Shown here: piece by piece, positions 1-4,878 of the stretch
How positions within the stretch are numbered: the first letter of the stretch is position 1
Layout: each line of letters starts with the position of its first letter
Assembly: GCA_031127185.1 (NCBI GenBank)
Contig: JARIET010000110.1
Span: 1-8,755 of the forward strand
From: Gemmatimonadota bacterium
GTDB taxonomy: Bacteria; Gemmatimonadota; Gemmatimonadetes; Gemmatimonadales; Gemmatimonadaceae
Length of the DNA: 8,755 nt
Direction: 5' to 3'
Notes under the pieces: model-generated
The model's input: the letters and a program-made list of their open reading frames with translations, nothing else
Told to the model about the DNA's origin: nothing
Databases searched by the model: none
Position numbers and translations under genes: made by a program

Positions 1-7
1 GTAGTCG

Positions 8-42
8 GCTTCCCGCAAACCGCGGACTGCAAACCGCAGACT
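8..42. repeat. Degenerate heptanucleotide tandem repeat
   Basis: Read in steps of seven bases this stretch is gcttccc, gcaaacc, gcggact, gcaaacc, gcagact. The 14-bp pair gcaaaccgcggact / gcaaaccgcagact (15-28 and 29-42) differs at one base. The tract lies just past the stop codon of the minus-strand prepilin gene, so it is in the 3' flank of that gene. A second 7-bp-period tract lies inside the helicase gene at 5238-5292. Function is not evident; degenerate heptamer tracts of this kind usually behave as expanding or shrinking low-complexity spacer DNA. The tract may continue to the left of the window. Confidence 0.6.
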
Positions 43-54
43 CGCCGTTGCAGT

Positions 55-486
55 TCAAAACGAAACCCTGCCCAACCGCGACGTGGTGATGGTATCCGCC
101 CTCCGGCCGCGGCTTACCACAATTCGCGTGTTTGCTGCTCCGTAACCCAGCCCCGTTGGCGCGTAGGTGATGGAGTCGCGCGTGACCATGACGGCCACGC
201 CGCGGCTGGCGACGAGGTTGCGGCGAAAGACCGTGTCCGCGCCTGCGATCACCGCGAGTTCACCGTTTGGGTGCAGCACAAAGCTTGCGAAGTCCCCACG
301 CGTGGCCGCCGCATTGCGGGCGGCCCACAGCCCGAGCACCACGTCCTGGCGTGCGCCGAGGACCTTCATCCGGTCCGTCATTGTCACGATGCTGGGAATG
401 GCGATCGCGGTGACAACGCCCATCATCGCCAGCGTGAGGACAAGTTCAACGAGCGTGCTGCCTGTGTGCGTAGCCCGGTAGTTCAC
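55..486 (-). CDS. GspH/FimT-like type IV prepilin-like protein
   Basis: This 143-residue protein begins with a short basic leader (MNYRATHTG) followed by a class III signal: cleavage is expected after G9, giving a mature N-terminus STLVEL with the conserved Glu at mature position 5. A hydrophobic stretch of about 20 residues follows (roughly residues 12-32), then a soluble region with the layout of GspH/FimT minor pseudopilins (GARQDVVLGLWAARNAAATRG, then beta-rich sequence). Such proteins are processed by PilD-type peptidase and methylated, and prime or cap type IV pili or type II secretion pseudopili in the inner membrane. I chose the GTG at 486 because GGGAG lies 5 bases before it and it gives a normal leader length; an upstream GTG at 543 would add 19 residues and has no clear ribosome site. 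Mature residue 1 is Ser instead of the usual Phe. No other pilus gene is in view, so the system it serves is unknown. Confidence 0.85.
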   Translation of the reverse strand: MNYRATHTGSTLVELVLTLAMMGVVTAIAIPSIVTMTDRMKVLGARQDVVLGLWAARNAAATRGDFASFVLHPNGELAVIAGADTVFRRNLVASRGVAVMVTRDSITYAPTGLGYGAANTRIVVSRGRRADTITTSRLGRVSF

Positions 487-491
487 GACCG

Positions 492-496
492 CTCCC
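492..496 (-). promoter_or_regulatory. Ribosome binding site GGGAG deciding the prepilin start
   Basis: On the minus strand GGGAG is followed by five bases (CGGTC) and then the GTG at 486-484. This supports the short-leader start of the prepilin gene over the GTG at 543. Confidence 0.55.
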
Positions 497-600
497 GGTG
501 GGGTTGGGCGTGAAGTACGTTCCCGCACTTCGCACTGCGTCACCGTGGCATTGCACGCGCCATCATTTCATCGCCAAGTCCAACCACGTCTCGTGTTGTC

Positions 601-605
601 AGGAG
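601..605 (+). promoter_or_regulatory. Ribosome binding site AGGAG of the small lipoprotein gene
   Basis: AGGAG is followed by six bases (cccgtc) and ATG at 612. The open frame extends upstream to 498, but only the ATG at 612 has this site and yields a signal sequence. Confidence 0.75.
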
Positions 606-611
606 CCCGTC

Positions 612-860
612 ATGCGTCGTCGTCTTCGCACGTTCATCGCATTTGTGACCGTTGTCGGCGGCAGCTCGAGCTGCGCCACGCCGAACTCGCTGGCCGCCCT
701 GAATGACCAGATCAATCAGGCCGCCGACATGATGAACAACCTGCAAATGAACATGGCCACGATCCAGGGTTCGCTCGATTCGCTCACGCTGGTGGTGCAG
801 AAACAGGACACCACGATCGCGCGCCTGGCGAACGCGGCCGGCATACCGATCGCGAAATGA
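612..860 (+). CDS. Small Lpp-like coiled-coil lipoprotein (hypothetical)
   Basis: The 82-residue product starts with an arginine-rich n-region (MRRRLR), a hydrophobic segment (TFIAFVTVV) and GGSSSC, so C21 is the likely lipidated cysteine; the lipobox is imperfect because position -3 is Ser. The mature part of about 62 residues is one long coiled coil. Hydrophobic a/d positions run in strict 4-3 spacing: L30, I34, A37, M41, L44, M48, I51, L55, L58, V62, (Q65), I69, L72, A76. The last residue is Lys82. Size, lipid anchor, uninterrupted heptads and terminal Lys together resemble Braun's lipoprotein (Lpp), which trimerises and is joined through its C-terminal Lys to peptidoglycan. The analogy is structural inference; I do not see sequence homology to Lpp. 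The stop codon overlaps the next gene's start (ATGA), so the two are probably translationally coupled. An alternative is a generic periplasmic coiled-coil lipoprotein. Confidence 0.75.
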   Translation: MRRRLRTFIAFVTVVGGSSSCATPNSLAALNDQINQAADMMNNLQMNMATIQGSLDSLTLVVQKQDTTIARLANAAGIPIAK

Positions 861-1468
861 TGATGGCGACGCTGCTGACCTTTCTCGCGCTGGGCGATTC
901 GTACACCATCGGCGAGCGCGTGTCGGCGGCCGAGCGCTGGCCGGTGCAACTGGCCACCGCGTTGCGTGCCGCAGGCGTGGAGCTGGGCGAGCCGCGCATC
1001 GTGGCCAAGACCGGATGGACGACAGACGAACTTTCAACGGCGATTGCAGTCGAGCGCATCACCGGGACATTCGATTTCGTGTCGCTGCTGATCGGTGTCA
1101 ACAATCAGTATCGCGGGCGGAGCGCGAGTGAGTATCGCGAACAGTTTCGTGCGCTCCTGACTCAAGCCGTCGGATTCGCCGGGGGTCGCGCGGGGCGTGT
1201 GCTGGTGCTCTCGATTCCGGATTGGGGAGTGATGCCCTTTGCGGAAGGCCGCGATCGTGCGAAAGTCGCAGCCGAGATCGATCAGTTCAACTCGATCGCA
1301 AAGGATGAGGCCACTCGCGCTGGGGCACTGTGGGTGGACATCACGCCGACTTCGCGCGCCATGAAGCCGGGCTGGGCCGCCGCCGACGGACTGCACCCGT
1401 CGGGAGCACAGTACGCGGCGTGGGCCGCGCTGGCGCTACCGACGGCTAGGGCGGCCCTCGCCCGGTAA
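857..1468 (+). CDS. SGNH/GDSL-family hydrolase
   Basis: A 203-residue SGNH hydrolase, expected to act as an esterase, lipase or acylhydrolase using a Ser-His-Asp triad. The four family blocks are visible: block I LGDSYTIG with nucleophile S15; block II Gly at G53 (KTGWTTDEL); block III GVNN with oxyanion-hole N82 (commonly GxND); block V DGLHPSG with D177 and catalytic H180. Length is typical of a single-domain member. There is no convincing signal peptide: the N-terminus runs straight into the first beta strand (TLLTFLALGDS), so the enzyme is probably cytoplasmic. Three consecutive ATGs (857, 860, 863) could start it; the first overlaps the lipoprotein stop as ATGA, which favours coupled translation. 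The substrate cannot be read from sequence. Coupling to an envelope lipoprotein hints at a role in lipid or cell-wall ester metabolism, but that is inference. Confidence 0.9.
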   Translation: MMMATLLTFLALGDSYTIGERVSAAERWPVQLATALRAAGVELGEPRIVAKTGWTTDELSTAIAVERITGTFDFVSLLIGVNNQYRGRSASEYREQFRALLTQAVGFAGGRAGRVLVLSIPDWGVMPFAEGRDRAKVAAEIDQFNSIAKDEATRAGALWVDITPTSRAMKPGWAAADGLHPSGAQYAAWAALALPTARAALAR

Positions 1469-1474
1469 CGGGCG
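1459..1474. terminator. GC hairpin with GTAA tetraloop between convergent genes
   Basis: CGCCCG (1459-1464), GTAA (1465-1468) and CGGGCG (1469-1474) form a perfect 6-bp stem capped by a GNRA-type tetraloop. The loop contains the TAA stop of the SGNH hydrolase gene, and the stop of the opposing M20 gene is 11 bases away. No T-tract follows on either strand, so it is not a canonical rho-independent terminator; it may protect 3' ends or slow polymerase in both directions. Confidence 0.4.
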
Positions 1475-1484
1475 CGTCAACGAA

Positions 1485-2792
1485 CTACTGTGTGCGCCCG
1501 ACGCGCAGGTAGTCCAGCGCCAGGCTCGACATGATCCGTACGCCGATGGGGAGCGCAGCGTCGTCGCCCACAAAGAGCGGCGAGTGGTTGGAGGGGGCGG
1601 TCTGCCAGTCGATGCCCCGGGGCGTGACATTGAGGTTCACGAATGCGCCGGGGGCCCGCGCCGCGAAGCGGGAAAAATCTTCGCCGGCGAGTCCGGGCGG
1701 TCGTACGCGAAACATTCCCGCGCCGGCGACGCGTTGCAGGGTGGGTGTCATCCGCTGAGCGAGCGACGAGTCATTCATTGTCACGTCATAGCCGCGGGTG
1801 ATGGTGACCTCCGCCGTTGCGCCTGCCGACTGTGCGATGCCTTCTGCCGTGCGTTTGATCCGCTCATGAATGAGCATACGCATGGATTCGTCATAGGTGC
1901 GAATCGTGCCAATCATCCAGACCGTGTCGGGAATGATGTTCTCGCGGAGGCCGCCCTGGAACGCACCGACGGTGACGACTGCCGGGGCAGTCGTGAGGTT
2001 GATCTGGCGACTCACGATGGTCTGCAGGCCGAGCACGATCTGCGAGCCGACGACGATCGGATCCACGCCGTTCGATGGAAAGGCGCCGTGGGTCTGCCTG
2101 CCACGGACAATGATCCGGAGCTGGTCGGCAGCGGCCGAGGTGGGTCCCGAGCGCATGGAAACCGTTCCAAACTCACCCGTGCCCACGTGGAGACCGAACA
2201 CAGCATCAACCCTGGGATTATCCATCGCGCCGGCGGCGATCATTGGACCGGCACCACCGGAGGGCGGATCCTCTTCGGCCGGCTGGAACAGAAAAACTAC
2301 AGTGCCGGCGATCTGCGCCTTGAGCCCGACCAGCAGTTCAGCCGTGCCCATGAGCATGGCGGTATGCATGTCGTGCCCGCAGGCGTGCATCACGCCAGTC
2401 TCGACGCCGTTGTACACCGTGCGAACGACCGACTTGTACGGCACGTTGGCGAGCTCGGCCACCGGGAGCGCGTCCATATCGGCGCGAAGCGCGACCACGG
2501 GGCCCGGTTTGTCGCCCTTGAGCACGCCCACGACGCCATTCCCACCGACGCCGGTGCGCACTTCGATACCGAGGGCGCGCAAATGGTCGGCGACCAGTTT
2601 GGCCGTGCGCACCTCCTGACCCGAGAGTTCAGGATTGCGGTGAATGTCGTGGCGCCAGGCCGTGACTTTCGCGATGAGCGCCGCGGCGCGGCGGTCCACT
2701 TCCGCGGCAAGCGGATCAGTGCCCTGCGCGGAGCTGCGTGATACGGCGGAGAGCAGGAGGGCGAGTGCGGCGAGTGTGCGATGGCGGGTCAT
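1485..2792 (-). CDS. Exported M20D-family metallo-amidohydrolase / peptidase
   Basis: The 435-residue protein has a signal peptide (MTRHRTLAALALLLSAVSRSSA, likely cut near A22) and then a full M20D catalytic fold, the family of N-acyl-amino-acid amidohydrolases, hippurate hydrolases and IAA-amino-acid hydrolases. Visible metal and active-site elements are ALRADMDALP (residues 101-110), HACGHDMHT with C138 and H140, PAEE with E173/E174, and GLHV with H202. The dimerisation-domain signature GRQTHGAFPSNGVDP and the C-terminal LAGEDFSRF and NHSPLF blocks are also present. The family cleaves amide-linked acyl groups or dipeptides using two Mn/Zn ions; here the site would be periplasmic or secreted, suggesting peptide or acyl-amino-acid scavenging. 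I prefer the ATG at 2792 since it gives a standard signal peptide; a GTG at 2822 in the same frame would add ten residues. Neither start has a strong Shine-Dalgarno site. It is divergent from the selenoprotein gene. Confidence 0.93.
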   Translation of the reverse strand: MTRHRTLAALALLLSAVSRSSAQGTDPLAAEVDRRAAALIAKVTAWRHDIHRNPELSGQEVRTAKLVADHLRALGIEVRTGVGGNGVVGVLKGDKPGPVVALRADMDALPVAELANVPYKSVVRTVYNGVETGVMHACGHDMHTAMLMGTAELLVGLKAQIAGTVVFLFQPAEEDPPSGGAGPMIAAGAMDNPRVDAVFGLHVGTGEFGTVSMRSGPTSAAADQLRIIVRGRQTHGAFPSNGVDPIVVGSQIVLGLQTIVSRQINLTTAPAVVTVGAFQGGLRENIIPDTVWMIGTIRTYDESMRMLIHERIKRTAEGIAQSAGATAEVTITRGYDVTMNDSSLAQRMTPTLQRVAGAGMFRVRPPGLAGEDFSRFAARAPGAFVNLNVTPRGIDWQTAPSNHSPLFVGDDAALPIGVRIMSSLALDYLRVGRTQ

Positions 2793-2825
2793 GGTCAGTT
2801 GGGTCTGGTGAGAGCGGTACACTAC

Positions 2826-2844
2826 CGCCGCCGGTGTGGCGGCG
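2826..2844. promoter_or_regulatory. Perfect inverted repeat in the divergent M20/selW intergenic region
   Basis: CGCCGCC (2826-2832), ggtgt (2833-2837) and GGCGGCG (2838-2844) form a 7-bp perfect dyad. It sits midway between the minus-strand M20 start (2792) and the plus-strand selW start (2864) and immediately upstream of the putative selW -10 box, where an operator would lie. It could equally be a hairpin in the 5' leader of the M20 transcript. No regulator can be named, and GC-rich dyads arise easily by chance at this base composition. Confidence 0.3.
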
Positions 2845-2851
2845 CCACTGG

Positions 2852-2857
2852 TATCTT
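2852..2857 (+). promoter_or_regulatory. selW: Possible -10 box (TATCTT) for a leaderless selW transcript
   Basis: TATCTT is followed by exactly six bases and the ATG at 2864, placing a transcription start at or beside the A of the start codon. No Shine-Dalgarno sequence precedes this ATG, which fits leaderless translation. No recognisable -35 box is seen. The nucleotidyltransferase gene shows the same arrangement (TATCAT, six bases, ATG). Confidence 0.3.
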
Positions 2858-2863
2858 TCCCCT

Positions 2864-3100
2864 ATGCGATTTGCGATCGAATTCTGCGTCGTTTGACACT
2901 ACGAACCACGGGCTGCCGGTCTGGCGGCCGCGCTTCGCGAGCGGTTTCCGGGTGCCGATATTGAACTTGTGCCGTCGAGCGGCGGGCGTTTTGAAGTTTC
3001 GCTGGACGGCCAGCCGGTATTCGAGAAATCCAGGCTTGGGCGTCATGCACGCCCCGGCGAGATCCTCGCACTCATTACCGAACGAACCGAAAAGCAGTAG
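2864..3100 (+). CDS. selW: SelW/Rdx-family selenoprotein (TGA at 2894-2896 read as selenocysteine)
   Basis: Read with TGA as selenocysteine (Sec, U), this frame is open for 78 residues from ATG to TAG. It begins MRFAIEFCVVUHYEPRA, continues with an amphipathic helix (AAGLAAALRERFPGADIEL), then VPSSGGRFEVSLDGQPVFEK, SRLGRHARPGEILALI and a short charged tail. This is the Rdx (SelW/SelT/SelH) thioredoxin-like fold in order: beta strand, redox motif C8-V9-V10-U11, helix, G-x-FEV beta hairpin, DG turn, and a family-typical 'RxxxPGE' C-terminus. Family members are small cytosolic thiol/selenol oxidoreductases; the partner is unknown. The TGA falls exactly at the second redox position, its context is UGA-C (a weak stop), and a SECIS hairpin follows at the expected spacing. 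Codons on both sides of TGA keep the family pattern, so a nonsense mutation is unlikely. A standard annotation would miss the gene or call it a fragment. pfkA begins 37 bp downstream on the same strand. Confidence 0.9.
2911..2929 (+). promoter_or_regulatory. Bacterial SECIS element
   Basis: The hairpin has stem GGCUGCC (2911-2917), loop GGUCU (2918-2922) and stem GGCGGCC (2923-2929), with seven pairs including one U-G wobble. The stem starts 15 bases and the loop 22 bases after the last base of the UGA, inside the window known for bacterial SECIS elements. The GGUCU loop matches that of the Escherichia coli fdhF SECIS, in which G and U of the loop contact elongation factor SelB. The hairpin is inside the coding sequence, as is usual in bacteria, and would tether SelB with Sec-tRNA next to the UGA. 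Confidence 0.85.
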
Positions 3101-3137
3101 CCGAGTGACGATGTTCATCCCCACCGGGGCCTGAGCG

Positions 3138-4217
3138 ATGCGGATTGCGATTTCCACCGGCGGCGGCGACGCGCCCGGACTCAACGCGGTGATTCGCGCG
3201 GCGGTGCTCTCCGCTCTTGACCGTGGCTGGCACGTGCTCGGTATCCGAAAGGGCTATGCCGGGCTCCTTGGCGACGACGACGTGGTGCCGCTCTCGCGCG
3301 ACAGCGTTCGCGGCATTGGCCACCTTGGCGGAACGATCCTGCGCACCACGAATCGTGGGAATCCTTTCGCCTATCCGGTGAAGCAGGCCGACGGATCGTT
3401 CAAGGAAGTGGACCGGTCGGATGAACTGATCGAGAACGCGCGCAACCTCGGCATCAATGCCGTCATCGCGATTGGCGGCGACGGTTCGCTGAACATCGCG
3501 GATAAGCTCTGGCAGAAGGGGCTGCGCGTGGTGGGCGTGCCGAAAACGATCGACAACGATGTGAGTGGAACCATCACGACCTTTGGTTTCGACACCGCCG
3601 TGTCGACTGCCATGGAAGCGATCGACAAGCTCCACACAACGGCGGAAAGCCACGACCGCGTGATCGTGATGGAGGTCATGGGTCGCCATGCCGGCTTCAT
3701 CGCCCTTCACTCCGGGCTCTCAGGAGCAGCGCACGTGATCCTGATTCCCGAGATCCCGTACGATATCGAAAAAGTCAGTGCGGCGATCATGGCGCGTGAG
3801 GCGCGCGGTCGGCACTTCGACATTGTCGTCGTGGCCGAGGGCGCGATGCCGGTGGGTGGCATGGAATCCACGCTGGGCGCATCGCTGCCTGGGCAGGACC
3901 GTCGCATTGGCGGAATCGGCGAGCGAGTGGCCTTCCAGATCCAGCAGCGCACGGGGAAAGAGTGTCGGTCAATGGTGCTCGGCCACCTGCAGCGGGGCGG
4001 GATGCCCACAGGGTATGACCGGTTGCTTGCGGCGCGGTTCGGAGGCGCTGCCGTCGAGGCGGTCGACGACGGAAAGTGGGGTCAGATGGTGGCCCTGCAC
4101 TCGCCGAACATCGTGACAATTCCCATCGCCGACGCGCTCAAGGAGCCGAGGCGCGTGGACCCCAACCACGACATTGTCCGGACCGCACGACGCACGGGAA
4201 TCAGCTTCGGGGACTAG
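3138..4217 (+). CDS. pfkA: 6-phosphofructokinase, mixed-substrate (ATP or PPi) group
   Basis: A full-length 359-residue group A phosphofructokinase, converting fructose 6-phosphate to fructose 1,6-bisphosphate in cytosolic glycolysis. Signatures in order: GGGDAPGLN (8-16), AIGGDGS (111-117), PKTIDND (135-141) with catalytic base D139, MGRHAG (181-186), VAEGA (232-236) and GHLQRGG (282-288) for substrate binding. The phosphoryl-donor positions are mixed. G116 matches the ATP enzymes (E. coli G104), while K136 replaces E. coli G124 and is the residue typical of PPi-dependent enzymes. This Gly/Lys pair belongs to the 'mixed-substrate' PFK group, where Gly at the first position usually goes with ATP use; I lean to ATP. 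The ATG at 3138 directly precedes the conserved first strand (MRIAISTGGG); its Shine-Dalgarno site is weak (GAG at 3133). It may be co-transcribed with selW. Confidence 0.95.
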   Translation: MRIAISTGGGDAPGLNAVIRAAVLSALDRGWHVLGIRKGYAGLLGDDDVVPLSRDSVRGIGHLGGTILRTTNRGNPFAYPVKQADGSFKEVDRSDELIENARNLGINAVIAIGGDGSLNIADKLWQKGLRVVGVPKTIDNDVSGTITTFGFDTAVSTAMEAIDKLHTTAESHDRVIVMEVMGRHAGFIALHSGLSGAAHVILIPEIPYDIEKVSAAIMAREARGRHFDIVVVAEGAMPVGGMESTLGASLPGQDRRIGGIGERVAFQIQQRTGKECRSMVLGHLQRGGMPTGYDRLLAARFGGAAVEAVDDGKWGQMVALHSPNIVTIPIADALKEPRRVDPNHDIVRTARRTGISFGD

Positions 4218-4221
4218 CAAA

Positions 4222-4239
4222 CCGGGCGAACGAACCCGG
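4222..4239 (+). terminator. Weak hairpin after pfkA
   Basis: CCGGG (4222-4226) and CCCGG (4235-4239) pair around an 8-base loop, starting five bases after the pfkA stop. There is no T-tract, so it is at best a 3'-end stabilising or pausing hairpin. Confidence 0.2.
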
Positions 4240-4338
4240 CGCCGTTAGGAGGGTAGTAACGGATCTGAGGGGCAATCGTTATGATTGTGACCGCCCCGTC
4301 TGTGTCGGCGGTGGTTCGGGGTGCATTCGGCAGCGTTT

Positions 4339-4343
4339 GGAGG
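4339..4343 (+). promoter_or_regulatory. GGAGG ribosome binding site favouring a TTG start at 4350
   Basis: GGAGG is followed by six bases and TTG at 4350, in frame with the exported protein gene. A second site, GAGGGG at 4267-4272, lies eight bases before an in-frame ATG at 4281. Initiation at the TTG gives a compact signal peptide, whereas the ATG would put 23 extra residues in front of it. Confidence 0.5.
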
Positions 4344-4349
4344 TTCAAG

Positions 4350-4868
4350 TTGGTTCGTGGCAACGTGATGGCGGCTGTTACCGCCGTGCTTGTGATGGCG
4401 CCCGCAGCAATGGCGCAGGACAAGCCGAAGGTGATCAAGCCAGCAGACATTCCAGAGTCGGCATTTCCCCCTGCGGGGATGTGCCGTGTTTGGCTTGCCG
4501 ACGTCGCCGAGCGCCAACAGCCCGCGCCCACCGACTGTGCCACGGCGATTCGCACCATGCCGCGCGACGCGACGGTGCTCTTTGGCGACCTGAAGCGCGG
4601 CGCCACGCTGACGACACCGTCGCTGAGCCTTCGTGCGGGACTCAACGCCGTTGACGACCCCCGTACACGGGCACGCGGGCTCCGCTCGCCGCTGAACGAA
4701 CCACGCGCAAGCCAGCAGATCCGCGGCAACATGACGCCGACGCAGGCCGCCGCTGCGGCGGCTGCCGCCAGCGCGCGCACGGCGGCGGGCGCCGGTGTGA
4801 CGGCGTTGAAGGCGCCTGAGACCAAGGCCGCTATCGTAAAGCCGCCGGAGCCGCCGCCGCAGCACTAG
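4350..4868 (+). CDS. Exported protein of unknown function with PAPTDC motif
   Basis: With the TTG start the product has 172 residues: a signal peptide (MVRGNVMAAVTAVLVMAPAAMA, cut near residue 22), a small conserved-looking core, and a low-complexity tail. The core holds two cysteines in PPAGMCRVWLADVAERQQ (C45) and PAPTDCATA (C63), followed by DATVLFGD; the spacing would allow a disulphide in the periplasm. I remember similar 'GxCR-W ... QPAPTDC' segments in uncharacterised exported proteins of Gemmatimonadota, but cannot verify this here. The C-terminal third is rich in Ala and then Pro/Lys (an eight-Ala run near residue 130, ending KPPEPPPQH), suggesting a flexible wall-spanning or linker segment. 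An ATG at 4281 with its own GAGGGG site would give 195 residues with an unusually long n-region. The helicase gene starts 10 bp downstream. Function is unknown. Confidence 0.7.
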   Translation: MVRGNVMAAVTAVLVMAPAAMAQDKPKVIKPADIPESAFPPAGMCRVWLADVAERQQPAPTDCATAIRTMPRDATVLFGDLKRGATLTTPSLSLRAGLNAVDDPRTRARGLRSPLNEPRASQQIRGNMTPTQAAAAAAAASARTAAGAGVTALKAPETKAAIVKPPEPPPQH

Positions 4869-4878
4869 TTTTTCGGGC

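Noticed and set aside
498..611. Upstream extension of the lipoprotein frame
   Set aside because: Starting at 498 would bury the signal sequence, while ATG 612 has a strong AGGAG site.
1459..1474. Canonical rho-independent terminator between the convergent genes
   Set aside because: The hairpin is real but lacks a T-tract on either strand, so it is listed only as a low-confidence hairpin.
1584..2741. Long plus-strand open frame of 385 codons opposite the M20 gene
   Set aside because: It is a GC-driven antisense shadow: composition is His/Arg/Ala-rich with no domain, while the minus strand encodes a complete M20D enzyme.
2894..2896. TGA as a nonsense mutation making the SelW-like gene a pseudogene
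   Set aside because: The TGA is exactly at the second redox position of CxxU, is followed by a well-spaced SECIS hairpin, and the frame after it is intact and family-like to its own stop.
2781..3134. Open frame on the plus strand spanning the selW region in another frame
   Set aside because: It is out of frame with the SelW-like protein, has no recognisable domain, and begins inside the M20 signal-peptide region.
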